In this document: positions 1-8,650 of the stretch, in pieces
Layout: every line of letters starts with the position of its first letter
How positions within the stretch are numbered: the stretch's first letter is position 1
Assembly (NCBI GenBank): GCA_024742415.1
Contig: JANSYN010000006.1
Span: 186,001-250,000 of the forward strand
Direction of reading: 5' to 3'
DNA: 64,000 nt
Source of the DNA: Gammaproteobacteria bacterium
GTDB lineage: Bacteria > Pseudomonadota > Gammaproteobacteria > Pseudomonadales > Halieaceae
Notes under the pieces: model-generated
What the model saw: only the letters and a program-made list of their open reading frames with translations
Database searches by the model: none
What the model was told of the DNA's origin: nothing
Program-made: the position numbers and the translations under genes

Positions 1-2
1 TC

Positions 3-41
3 GGCACGCACTTCATGAAAAACGTGCTGGGAATGCGTTAA
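3..41 (+). CDS. C-terminal tail of an upstream gene (partial)
   Basis: The first bases read in frame as GTHFMKNVLGMR followed by TAA, and the next gene begins about 70 bases later in the same direction with its own ribosome binding site. This looks like the last codons of a gene that starts outside the window. Twelve residues are too few to name a family. A second frame is also open here, so the assignment is tentative. Confidence 0.35.
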   Translation, partial: GTHFMKNVLGMR

Positions 42-110
42 GTCCCCGGCACTACAGCCATGCACTGCACCACGCATCCCAGTGACGCAAGACTGCAGCG
101 AGGAAAAATA

Positions 111-2282
111 ATGAAGCCCTGCCGATACGGTCTTGTCCTGCTTAGCCTGAGCCTTGCCCTGTGGGGCTGTTCTGACGCAGCCAATAACGACAGCAGTGCC
201 GCAATGGCCAGGCCTGCAGAACTGGTTGTTCACTTCCCTGCGCCGCGAGCGCGTTACCTGCTCGATTCGATTTCTGTGCATGGCGTGGTGCAAGGCGCAA
301 ATCCGGAGCGCGTTGCCATCAGCGTTGACGGCGGTGCCGGGCCCGTTGCCGCAACCCTGGATAGCGACGGACGCTGGATCGCACGGGATGTTGCACTACC
401 GAAAGGCGCACCCAGTACTGACATTACCCTCACCGCCACCGACAACCGGGGCTGGCACATTGAGCGGAGCATCAGCACACTTGAGCGTGCAACGGCACCG
501 GCACAGCCCATTGGCCTTGCTCGCAGAGTTGCAGGTGCGGGTTTCATACTGGGGTTTCGCAACGCCCTGCACGAATATGATGGCAGCGGCGCACTGCTGC
601 ACAGACACACCATCACGGGGCCGCCCCTGGGACAACAGAGCGCGCTTCGTACCTGGAATGCCACAGGCGAGGTTGTTGCCCTGGCCGTGAACAGTCAGGG
701 GCGCTGCAGCATTGTTGCCTACGCGGTAGCTGCCGGCAGTGAGCGCATATTGCTCCAGCCAGACCAGCAGGACCCGCAGGGCCGCGAGCGCTCAGGATGC
801 AATGGCATACAGTACGCGCTGCAGGGCGAGCATTTGTACCTGGCTGATTTTTTCCAGCGAACTTTCTCCCTGATTTCAAGCAGCGCTAGCGTAGAGGCAC
901 AATTAGCGCTGGACGCAAGTCTGGTTGCGCCGGGCGTGTTGCTGGCCGACGCCGGACACGGCGCTGCCCTGGCGTTTGTTGAAGTGAACGACACCGATAG
1001 CAGCAGACCCGCGGGGGCCACTACGGTGAGCTTTCTGGAGCCCACGCAGGGCGGGGTTGTCGATGTGTTTGTCGGACGAGAACGCCCGCTATTCGACGAC
1101 CTTCCGCCCCTGGCTGCAGCCAACGACAACCTTATCCTGTACTGGAGCAACGCCAGCGCAGTTGTCTTTGACCGCGTCAATCGCGAAGAGCGCCTGGTAC
1201 CACCACAGGGCCTGATACCCACGGAACTGATCGACGTCAGTGCCACGGCAGACTCCGGCTTTTACCTGCTGGACGCGCGCGGCGGCGTGTACCGCTTTGA
1301 CCCCTCCAGCGGCAACATCCGCAGCATCTACCAGGCCGACGCCTACCAACTGCCGCAAATCCTGTTGACCGACAAGAGCACAGCCGACGGTTCTGTATTG
1401 CTGTACACAGCGCATATGCAGGAAAAACTGCTATCGGTGCCACTGTTCAACCGGGCAACCAATCTCATGAGTTCATGGCTTAATCTGGCGGCATTCAACC
1501 TCGAAACCCTGGAAGGCCGGCAAATCGTTGCAAGCTCCAACGCGGCCAACGGCCTGGGGCCATCGACAGCTCTGCGCGACAGCGCCCAATCTATCGAGCC
1601 TGCACCCGATGGCAGCCTGCAACACATTGATCACAGGACTGGTGCGCGCACTGCACTGGATTTTCCCGATAGGACGTGGCTGGCGCGCAATGGCGGGTGG
1701 CAGGAACGCAATGCAGCGGTGATCGATCCGCAAGGCCGATTCATCGTTATCAAATCGCGCGGCGGTATTTTTGAATTCTCACTTTCCAGCGGCACGCTGG
1801 TGCGCAGTATGGGCTACTCGGGTTTGAGTGACCCGGCGATCAACTATCGTGTAATAGCGCGAGGCGCTGGTGAGAATGCCAATGTGTACCTTGTTGATCA
1901 GCCACTGACAGCGATTTATCGCGTCGATTTTGCAGCGCGCCAGGTGCTGGAGGTCAGCGGGCCTGAACGCGGTGCGGGCCCGCTACTGGATGGCGCCACA
2001 TTCAATCCGGTGATGAGCTGGTCCACCGCCACGGACTCCACATTCGTAGTGGCCACAGAGTCCGACGCGGTTTTACACGTGGATCTAGTCTCCGGGGATC
2101 GCACAAACGTGTTTTCAATGCGCGCCGTGCCCGGTACCCCAGGGGGCGCCGCGACAAGTGTCAGCAGCCTTCGATTTCTACCTGAACGCAACGCCCTGCT
2201 GGCCTTCGGCGACCATCGCCTGCACTATCTGGACCTGCTCACCCGCACGGCGCTGCATCTTCCCCTGAGCCCGGTGGACTAG
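111..2282 (+). CDS. Predicted lipoprotein with beta-propeller-like repeats
   Basis: This is a 723-residue protein of unknown function. The start ATG at 111 is chosen because GAGGAAAA lies just upstream and the protein then begins with a typical lipoprotein signal: charged MKPCRYG, a hydrophobic stretch, and the lipobox LWGC at about residues 17-20. It should therefore be acylated and anchored in a membrane facing the periplasm. After a short N-terminal domain (about residues 40-130, Ig-like or cadherin-like by its spacing) the rest consists of loosely repeated segments such as GxVYRFDPSSGNI and GGIFEFSLSSGTL, as in WD40/PQQ/NHL-type propellers. I see no catalytic motif. It is convergent with the neighbour on the minus strand, so it is probably not part of the lipid cluster. 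The propeller assignment is an inference from repeat rhythm. Confidence 0.7.
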   Translation: MKPCRYGLVLLSLSLALWGCSDAANNDSSAAMARPAELVVHFPAPRARYLLDSISVHGVVQGANPERVAISVDGGAGPVAATLDSDGRWIARDVALPKGAPSTDITLTATDNRGWHIERSISTLERATAPAQPIGLARRVAGAGFILGFRNALHEYDGSGALLHRHTITGPPLGQQSALRTWNATGEVVALAVNSQGRCSIVAYAVAAGSERILLQPDQQDPQGRERSGCNGIQYALQGEHLYLADFFQRTFSLISSSASVEAQLALDASLVAPGVLLADAGHGAALAFVEVNDTDSSRPAGATTVSFLEPTQGGVVDVFVGRERPLFDDLPPLAAANDNLILYWSNASAVVFDRVNREERLVPPQGLIPTELIDVSATADSGFYLLDARGGVYRFDPSSGNIRSIYQADAYQLPQILLTDKSTADGSVLLYTAHMQEKLLSVPLFNRATNLMSSWLNLAAFNLETLEGRQIVASSNAANGLGPSTALRDSAQSIEPAPDGSLQHIDHRTGARTALDFPDRTWLARNGGWQERNAAVIDPQGRFIVIKSRGGIFEFSLSSGTLVRSMGYSGLSDPAINYRVIARGAGENANVYLVDQPLTAIYRVDFAARQVLEVSGPERGAGPLLDGATFNPVMSWSTATDSTFVVATESDAVLHVDLVSGDRTNVFSMRAVPGTPGGAATSVSSLRFLPERNALLAFGDHRLHYLDLLTRTALHLPLSPVD

Positions 2283-2313
2283 TTCACCGCGCTGCGGGCA
2301 GTGCAGCGGAACA

Positions 2314-3414
2314 CTAGTTGAACAACGCCTCAATGCGCTTTACCACAACACCCACATCATCGGGCAGCTCACCCGCAGGCGGGCGGAAGGGTTGTCCGGA
2401 CCACACTGCAAGACCCCGCTCGACCAGCAGGCGATGGAAGGCGCGAAAATCGCGCGTGGCGCTGAGCACTTTGAAGTAATCGAGGTAGAACACGCCGCGC
2501 GCCAACCGATGACGCCAACGGTCGGCGGCCGATTCCAGCCTGGGATTGAACAACCAGCTGGCCAGCGAGCGACGCTGCTGATCCACAGCGCCCAGCGGGC
2601 CGCCCGGTAGCGGGAAAATGGCCAGCGGCTTACGCAGGTAAATCACCTCAACCATCATGGAGACGCTGTCCGCGGTGACGATAAAACCGTCAGCACTGCC
2701 AAGCAGAGCGCGATAGGGGTTATCTTCCGCGTCTGCGGACCATTCGAAATACACCGCCTCTGTGGGCAACTCATTGCGCAACACCTCCAGTACTTGTGGC
2801 GTCGTGCGCCTGCTCGTGGTGATGTAGGGCGTACCGCCGAGCTCGTCTACCACCCAGCGCGCGGTGGCCACCAGTTGATGCGCCACCTGGCGGTTCATCA
2901 CAAATGGATTCGTCTCGCCGCCCACCAGCATGGCGATCAAGGGTTTACGCAGGGTGGCAAAGCGACCGGCAAAGGCGGCGGCTTCACTGGCAACATCCTC
3001 GGCGCTGATGCGCATCAGGGGCAGCGTCGTCGGCTGAAAATTGTGTAGCGGCGGCATCTGGTTCTCGGCGCTGGCGACCACCAGCGAAAAATCCAGCATG
3101 TGCCCCGAGGGTTTGCCCACCAGGACAATCCGGGTGCGATTGCCGGACTGCTGGCGAATCCACAGCGCGACCATCGAGGGGCGTCGGCCAATGGTGATAA
3201 TCAGCTCGGGCCAGGGCGCTTCGAGCGGGTCGGATTCTGCCAGGTCAAGATGGTCCAAGCTGGGGCGGAACTTCGGCTTGCCAAGCACCCACTGCGGTTG
3301 CATGTGCACATACTTGTGCTCAACCGGCCACGGCAGGGCGTCGACGATGGTCTCCACCTGGCCGTTGTCGCCCCGCTTGTCACTGAGGATAACCCAGGTG
3401 CGCGGCGCGGCCAC
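2314..3414 (-). CDS. ELM1/DUF1022-family putative glycosyltransferase (paralog A)
   Basis: This 366-residue protein belongs to the family named after the plant mitochondrial-fission protein ELM1. Its bacterial members are uncharacterised, have a GT-B-like layout and often lie in envelope glycolipid loci. Visible family features are the N-terminal WVILSDKRGDNGQ, the central PWPELIITIGRRPSM, MLVGGETNPF, TTSRRTTPQV, the W/F-x-W segment YFEWSADAEDNPYRALL, and the C-terminal VTADSVSMMVEV with a following FPLPGGP. The last part resembles a nucleotide-sugar-binding lobe. It lies 2 bp downstream of the sulfotransferase gene and is surely cotranscribed with it. A second family member lies at 8642-9691, on the other side of lptFG and the ABC exporter. 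A role in adding a sugar to the lipid made by this locus is an inference; no substrate can be read from sequence. Confidence 0.75.
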   Translation of the reverse strand: MAAPRTWVILSDKRGDNGQVETIVDALPWPVEHKYVHMQPQWVLGKPKFRPSLDHLDLAESDPLEAPWPELIITIGRRPSMVALWIRQQSGNRTRIVLVGKPSGHMLDFSLVVASAENQMPPLHNFQPTTLPLMRISAEDVASEAAAFAGRFATLRKPLIAMLVGGETNPFVMNRQVAHQLVATARWVVDELGGTPYITTSRRTTPQVLEVLRNELPTEAVYFEWSADAEDNPYRALLGSADGFIVTADSVSMMVEVIYLRKPLAIFPLPGGPLGAVDQQRRSLASWLFNPRLESAADRWRHRLARGVFYLDYFKVLSATRDFRAFHRLLVERGLAVWSGQPFRPPAGELPDDVGVVVKRIEALFN

Positions 3415-3416
3415 TC

Positions 3417-4349
3417 TCAGGACTCCAGGCAGTAACCCAGGGCGGGGTCGATATTGTCCCGCACCAGGGCTTCGAGCTCCGCCACCTGGTATTCGTCGAA
3501 ATCCTCGCGGTAGCCGCCGACCTTGCCGCGCCTGACCTTGTAGGTACTGGGATCACCGGCGTTGACCAGCTTCATACCGCCCTGGCTGAAGGTGCCTTTG
3601 GTTTCGAGCTTCTGCAGGTTGTCGAAAGCGCCCCACTCGACCGCCGCGCGCACTTCGTCTTCGGTAAAGTTCTCGCCCATGTGCTGGATAATTCGGTGCA
3701 GTGTCGCCACCGGTTCAGCGCGCAGATCCTCGTAGCGCGAGAGCATACCGCGCGGCAGGTCGGCAATATTGCGTGCCCAGGTGTTCTGGTATTCGATCAA
3801 CGCGGGCAGGCCGATATCGGAGTGGCGCACAAACTCCCACATCTGCACCGTGTGCCGGTCAATGGGGTTATCCACCCAGTGGTTGATCAGCTCCTGCTTG
3901 GCGCGTGACTGGCGCTTGGTGAACTGATGGTACCAGGACACCGCAATATCAATCGGGTTGCGCGCCAGAAACAACACCGGCTTGTGGCGCAGGGGGTTAT
4001 CTGCCGCGCCGGCCGCCAGTAGTTTGCCCACTTCACCCTCATAGCTGTAATAGCCGTTGGTGGCCGCCAGGCGCGGGATCTCGGGGATCTTGCGCGCGAA
4101 TTCATCGGTGTTGATCAGTTTGGATTCGGGCAGGTCGTAGCGGATCTGGTACAGCCGCGAAATCATCGCCTTGAGCCAGGTGTTGCCACTCTTGGGGTGG
4201 CCAATAATCAAAAAGCTGGCCTTGTGGGCCTTGGACAGTTCCAGTTTCGCCAGGTGCTTGCGACGCACCGCCACACGGGTTTTTGCGGGCAGGGGCTGTG
4301 TGGGGATAAGAATCAGCGCTTTTTTAACGCCATCACTGAGGTTAAACAT
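3417..4349 (-). CDS. Sulfotransferase family protein
   Basis: This is a 310-residue PAPS-dependent sulfotransferase-like protein. The 5'-phosphosulfate loop is visible near the N-terminus as IIGHPKSGNTWLKAM. The 3'-phosphate region appears as FLARNPIDIAVSWYHQ (the RxPxD..S type motif), and the C-terminal VRRGKVGGYREDF matches the RKGxxGxWK motif of cytosolic-type enzymes. The reading frame is open to 4442, but I place the start at the ATG at 4349 (MFNLSDGVKK), because the extra residues are Trp/Pro/Cys-rich and unlike the family; the ribosome binding site there is weak. It is followed 2 bp later by the ELM1-like gene. In a sphingolipid/LPS-like locus, a likely substrate is a lipid or sugar headgroup, giving a sulfolipid. 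That substrate is inferred. Confidence 0.82.
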   Translation of the reverse strand: MFNLSDGVKKALILIPTQPLPAKTRVAVRRKHLAKLELSKAHKASFLIIGHPKSGNTWLKAMISRLYQIRYDLPESKLINTDEFARKIPEIPRLAATNGYYSYEGEVGKLLAAGAADNPLRHKPVLFLARNPIDIAVSWYHQFTKRQSRAKQELINHWVDNPIDRHTVQMWEFVRHSDIGLPALIEYQNTWARNIADLPRGMLSRYEDLRAEPVATLHRIIQHMGENFTEDEVRAAVEWGAFDNLQKLETKGTFSQGGMKLVNAGDPSTYKVRRGKVGGYREDFDEYQVAELEALVRDNIDPALGYCLES

Positions 4350-4539
4350 GCAGAGTCTGCTCGCCGGCCAGGAAGGGCACCACGCCCACGCAGGGGGTGA
4401 CGCGAATATCTGCGCCACAATGCAGGCGCGCTCGGCGAGCAATTATGCGACAAGCCCGATGTGAATAACAGCGCACCGTAATGGTACTACTGCGCAGATT
4501 GCACCCTGCCCGGCGCGGCAAGAGCCCCGGGGCTTCATG

Positions 4540-4545
4540 TACAAT
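4540..4545 (+). promoter_or_regulatory. Possible -10 element for lptFG
   Basis: TACAAT lies 28 bases before the TTG start of lptF, which would put transcription start at about 4552. No good -35 hexamer is seen at the usual distance. The sequence match is the only support. Confidence 0.3.
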
Positions 4546-4573
4546 AACCGTTGAACGCAAAGAGACCCCGCGC

Positions 4574-5653
4574 TTGATCATCGACCGCCACATCAGCCTT
4601 GAAATACTACGCCCGTTCGTCGCCGGGCTGGGTTTGCTGGTGCTCGTCTACATCGGCTTTTCCGCGGCGCGACACCTGTCAATGGCCGCTGCCGGGCAGA
4701 TGGACATGCTCACCGCCTTCAAGCTCATTGGCCTGAGCACCCTGATCACCCTGGAAATCCTGCTGCCCTCTGCGTTTTTCTTTTCCATTTTATCGGCCAT
4801 CGGCCGCCTCTACCGCGACTCGGAAATGAGCGCGTTCTATGCCGCCGGCGTGAGCCGGGCACGCATTCTGGAGGCCGTGCTGAAACTGGCGCTGGTCGTG
4901 GCGCTGATTACCGGCCTGATCTCTATCATGGGCCGACCCTGGGCCTTCAGGACCAGCTACGCGCTGGAATCCCAGGCCGAGGCGCAGTTTGACCTTAAAA
5001 AAATGGCCGCCGGGGAGTTCCTCAACATGGGCGGTTCCGACTACACGTTTATCGCCAAGGACCTCGACCTGGAGCAGGGCCTGCATCGCGGCGTGTTCCT
5101 GCAAAAGGAGCACGATCGCGAAAACCGCACCGAGATCATTGTCGCCGAGGCCGCGGCGATGCCCACACTGAACCCCGGGCAGGGCCTGCAGGCAACGTTT
5201 TATAATGGTTACCACTACCTGATCGACAACGCCGCGCGGCGCGACGTCACGCTGGAATTCAAGGAACTGGTGATCCGCCTGGCCAACCAGGAGGCGCAGG
5301 AAAAATACCGGCGCAAGGCGGAGACCACGTTTGTACTTTCGGATTCGGACGATCCGAAAGACATCGCCGAATACCAGTGGCGCATCTCAACCCCGCTGGC
5401 GACGGTGCTGCTGGCGCTCTTTGCTGTGCCACTGGCGCGTTCGGCGCCGCGTGAATCGCGTTTTCGCAATTTCTCGATTGCCATCGCGGCCTACATTGCT
5501 CTGTTCAGCATGGTCAGCGTGCTGCGCTCGCTGCTGGAACAAGACAGGCTGGGCGCGTTTCCGGGGCTCTGGATCGCCTATGCTGTTCAGGCCCTGTTGT
5601 TGCTGCTGCTCGTGTCGATGCCCAAGCTGCGGGCCCTGCGGAGGCGCACATGA
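4574..5653 (+). CDS. lptF: LptF-like permease of the LPS export ABC complex
   Basis: LptF and LptG form the inner-membrane channel of the LptB2FG transporter, which extracts lipopolysaccharide from the inner membrane and pushes it into the LptC-LptA bridge. This protein (359 residues; E. coli LptF is of similar length) has the YjgP/YjgQ layout: three N-terminal membrane segments, a periplasmic beta-jellyroll domain (about residues 130-260) and three C-terminal segments including STPLATVLLALFAVPLARS. The frame is open from 4481, but the TTG at 4574 is preferred, giving (M)IIDRHISLEILRPF like other LptF proteins, with AAAGAGA upstream. The stop overlaps the lptG start in ATGA. In this locus, the pair stands next to ceramide genes rather than pepA, so it may be specialised for another glycolipid. 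Whether the genome has another lptFG pair cannot be seen here. Confidence 0.9.
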   Translation: MIIDRHISLEILRPFVAGLGLLVLVYIGFSAARHLSMAAAGQMDMLTAFKLIGLSTLITLEILLPSAFFFSILSAIGRLYRDSEMSAFYAAGVSRARILEAVLKLALVVALITGLISIMGRPWAFRTSYALESQAEAQFDLKKMAAGEFLNMGGSDYTFIAKDLDLEQGLHRGVFLQKEHDRENRTEIIVAEAAAMPTLNPGQGLQATFYNGYHYLIDNAARRDVTLEFKELVIRLANQEAQEKYRRKAETTFVLSDSDDPKDIAEYQWRISTPLATVLLALFAVPLARSAPRESRFRNFSIAIAAYIALFSMVSVLRSLLEQDRLGAFPGLWIAYAVQALLLLLLVSMPKLRALRRRT

Positions 5654-6720
5654 TCCTGGCGCGCTACATCGCGGGCAATCTGGTCAAGGGCTGGCTATTG
5701 GCCTTTGTGGTGCTGGCATCGATCTTCGGCCTGCTGGGATTTATCGAAGAACTGGATCGCATCCACCGCGATTACACCGCCCTGGACGCTGCACGCTATA
5801 CCGTTTTCGTGCTGCCCAACCAGCTCGTCGGCCTTGCCCCGGTGATCGCGCTGCTGGGCAGCATCATTGCGCTGGCCAACCTTGATCGCTTTAACGAGTT
5901 GACGGTAATCAGTTGCACCGGATTCAGTCGCAGCCAGCTGCTGCGCGCTGTTCTCCTGCCGACGCTCGCCCTGATGCTGGCGCTGTGGGTGTGCATGGAG
6001 TTTTTAACACCCCAACTGCAGCAGCGCGCCGAACAAGACAAGGTCCGGCTGCGCCACGGCGATCACGCCTGGATTCCCGGCGGCGGCCTGTGGTCAACCA
6101 CGGGGCAGCGCTACATCCACATCGGGCGCCTGTCGCGCGACACGGTGCCCGGTGCGATCAGCCTGTTCGAATTCGACCAGGACAACCAGCTGCAACGCAC
6201 GCTGCGCGCCGAAAGCGCCACCATCGGCGACGACCGCACCTGGCGTTTCGAGAACGTGCAGGAGAAAACACGCCTGGGCGACGAACTGCAAAATCGCCGG
6301 CACGACGAGCTGCAAGTCGCCAACCTCTGGGCCCGGCAGGAGCTCTCAACCCTGTCCTTCCGGCAAGACACCATGAATCTGTCTGTGCTGTATGCCTATA
6401 CCAACTACCTGCGCAGTACCTCGCAACCGGTGGAACGGCACCTGCACACCCTCTGGCAACGCCTCATGCTGCCCTTCACGGTGCTCGCCATGGTGTTGAT
6501 GGCGACAGCCGTCAGTGCCAGCATCACCGCGGGCCGCGACCGCAGTTTCGGTCTCAGTATCGGCATCGGTGCCGTGCTGGGCATTGTATTTTACCTGGCG
6601 TCACAGATTATCTTTGCCCTTGGCCAGTTGCTGGGCTGGAGCATACCGCTGGTCGCTGCGCTACCGGCCGCACTCATCTTAGCCTGTGCGCTGCTGCTGA
6701 TGCGCCGGATGCGGTGGTAA
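5650..6720 (+). CDS. lptG: LptG-like permease of the LPS export ABC complex
   Basis: This is the second permease subunit of the Lpt exporter, 356 residues, close to E. coli LptG. It starts MILARYIAGNLVKGWLL, typical for the family, has transmembrane segments near residues 15-35, 55-80 and 100-120, a periplasmic domain with WSTTGQRYIHIGRL, and three C-terminal segments ending RRMRW. The segment GFSRSQLLRAVLLPTL corresponds to the cytoplasmic coupling helix that contacts the ATPase LptB. Its start overlaps the lptF stop by 4 bp (ATGA), so translation is probably coupled. LptA, LptB and LptC are not in the window, so those partners would have to be encoded elsewhere. Confidence 0.9.
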   Translation: MILARYIAGNLVKGWLLAFVVLASIFGLLGFIEELDRIHRDYTALDAARYTVFVLPNQLVGLAPVIALLGSIIALANLDRFNELTVISCTGFSRSQLLRAVLLPTLALMLALWVCMEFLTPQLQQRAEQDKVRLRHGDHAWIPGGGLWSTTGQRYIHIGRLSRDTVPGAISLFEFDQDNQLQRTLRAESATIGDDRTWRFENVQEKTRLGDELQNRRHDELQVANLWARQELSTLSFRQDTMNLSVLYAYTNYLRSTSQPVERHLHTLWQRLMLPFTVLAMVLMATAVSASITAGRDRSFGLSIGIGAVLGIVFYLASQIIFALGQLLGWSIPLVAALPAALILACALLLMRRMRW

Positions 6721-6907
6721 CGGCAGTGATGCAAACCTCCGCAGACACAAACGCAGCCGTGCGGCAGCCGTTGTGCCTGGCGGCAGTTTTCTGCGCCGCT
6801 GAGGTCTTGCCTTCTGCCCCGAGCCAGCGGCGCCTGTTGCCGTTCGCCGGTACACCACTGCCACCTACCGTTACTGCCAATCGCACGGGCCGACAGGGAG
6901 CATTGCT

Positions 6908-8650
6908 ATGGGATTAATGGCGAACTTTTTCCGCGCCTACCCGTGGCAGACAACGCTGATGCTGATAGCGCTGATCCTGTCGGGTATGGCCGAGGGAATC
7001 GGCCTGTCTGCCCTCTTGCCCCTGCTCAACGTCGCGCTGGGTGAAGAGGCCGTGCAGATGATTCCCGGCGGCAGTGTTGACCAGTCGCAGTTCGAGGCCA
7101 CGGTACTGGCCACCCTGGAGCGGCTGTCCATCGCGCCTACGCTGGGCAATATGTTGCTCATTGTGCTGGGCGGCATCTTTTTTAAATGCGTCTTCCTGCT
7201 GCTGGCCCAGCGCCAGGTCGGCTACACCGCCGCACGCGTCACACAGGACCTGCGCCTACAGATGCTGCGCGCCATATTGCGCAGCAAGTGGGAGTACTTC
7301 CTGCATCAGCCGGTGGGTCGGCTCACCAACTCACTGGCCACGGAGGCACAGCGCTCCTCCGACGCTTTCATTAACGGCTCACAGGCCATCACCTACCTGA
7401 TTACCGCGCTGGTCTACGGCGGCGTCGCGTTTGCACTGTCCTGGAAGGCCTCGCTGGTCGCCATTGGCGCCGGTGTCATCGTCATTGGCCTGTCGCACTT
7501 CCTGGTCAAAATGACGCGCAAGGCCGGTCGGCGGCAAACGCGGCTGATGACCTCGCTGATGTCCAATCTTACCGACACCCTGCAGTCGGTTAAACCGGTC
7601 AAGGCGATGGCGCGCGAGGAACTGGCCGACCAGGTGCTGGCGCACGACACGCGCCTGCTGAACAAGGCACAGCGCAAGATGGTGCTGTCGGGCGCTCTGC
7701 TCGATTCCGCCCAGGAGCTGATGTTCACTGCATTTATCTGCCTGGGCGTCTACGTAGCCATGGAAATCTACGACATGGGCCTGCCGGTGGTGGGCGTACT
7801 GGTGGTGGGCCTTGGTCAGGCATTCTCCTACTTTGGCAAGGTGCAGAAGCAGTACCAGAAGATGGCGCAGGGCGAGAGCGCATACTGGGCCCTGCTGGCG
7901 GCGATTGAGCAGGCAGAATCGAAAGAGGAAGATTTCGACGGCGGCAGCGCGCCCACCTTCGACCAGGGGCTGAGCTTTTGCGATGTGCATTTCAACTACG
8001 ACGACAGGCACCCGGTGTTCAGCGGCCTCAACCTGGAGATCGAAGCCGGTGCACTGACCACACTGGTCGGCCCCTCGGGCTCGGGGAAAACCACGATCAT
8101 CGACCTTGCCATTGGCCTGCTCCAGCCGCAGCAGGGCAGCGTTGCGCTGGATGGCGTGTCACTGACAGACATCGACATCAAGGCCTGGCGACGCATGATT
8201 GGTTACGTGCCGCAGGACACCACATTGCTGCACGACAGCATCCTGCACAACGTGACCCTGGGCGACCCGGACATCAGCGCCAGCCAGGCGCAGGAGGCAC
8301 TGCAGGCCGCCGGTGCCTGGGAGTTTGTCGCGAAGCTGGACGAGGGCATGGCAACCATCGTTGGCGAGCGCGGCGGCAAGTTGTCCGGCGGCCAGCGCCA
8401 GCGCATCGTGATCGCCCGTGCACTGGTCAATCAGCCGCGCCTGCTCATCCTCGATGAAGCAACCAGCGCGCTGGACCGCGACAGTGAAGAGGCAGTGCGC
8501 CAGACAATGGAAAGGCTCAAGGGCCAGCTGACGATTCTGTCGATCTCGCACAACCGGGCGATGGTCAAGGCCGCCGATCGTGTCTACGAGCTGTCTGCTG
8601 CAGGGGCAGAGCTGCTGGATGCGCAGGCGCGCTCGGATTTTTCAAAATAG
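6908..8650 (+). CDS. MsbA-like ABC exporter (fused permease-ATPase)
   Basis: This 580-residue half-transporter has an N-terminal membrane domain (six predicted helices, about residues 1-310) and a C-terminal ATPase domain. The ATPase shows Walker A GPSGSGKTT (about residue 390), Q-loop YVPQDTTLLHDS, signature LSGGQRQR, Walker B LLILDEATSALD and an H-loop in SISHNRAM. This layout is that of lipid and glycolipid flippases such as MsbA and PglK. The start ATG has GGGAG about 8 bases upstream. It follows lptFG by 187 bases in the same direction and precedes ACP and serine palmitoyltransferase genes, so flipping of a ceramide-linked or LPS-like lipid is a reasonable inference. It may instead be the housekeeping MsbA. 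The stop overlaps that of the convergent ELM1-like gene by 9 bp. Confidence 0.85.
   Translation: MGLMANFFRAYPWQTTLMLIALILSGMAEGIGLSALLPLLNVALGEEAVQMIPGGSVDQSQFEATVLATLERLSIAPTLGNMLLIVLGGIFFKCVFLLLAQRQVGYTAARVTQDLRLQMLRAILRSKWEYFLHQPVGRLTNSLATEAQRSSDAFINGSQAITYLITALVYGGVAFALSWKASLVAIGAGVIVIGLSHFLVKMTRKAGRRQTRLMTSLMSNLTDTLQSVKPVKAMAREELADQVLAHDTRLLNKAQRKMVLSGALLDSAQELMFTAFICLGVYVAMEIYDMGLPVVGVLVVGLGQAFSYFGKVQKQYQKMAQGESAYWALLAAIEQAESKEEDFDGGSAPTFDQGLSFCDVHFNYDDRHPVFSGLNLEIEAGALTTLVGPSGSGKTTIIDLAIGLLQPQQGSVALDGVSLTDIDIKAWRRMIGYVPQDTTLLHDSILHNVTLGDPDISASQAQEALQAAGAWEFVAKLDEGMATIVGERGGKLSGGQRQRIVIARALVNQPRLLILDEATSALDRDSEEAVRQTMERLKGQLTILSISHNRAMVKAADRVYELSAAGAELLDAQARSDFSK

Noticed and set aside
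2283..2313. Terminator between the lipoprotein and ELM1-like genes
   Set aside because: CGCTGC/GCAGCG can pair, but the stem is short and has no T-run on either side.
6721..6907. Small gene between lptG and the ABC exporter
   Set aside because: Only the tail of a shadow frame of lptG crosses it; no start with a ribosome binding site gives a plausible protein.
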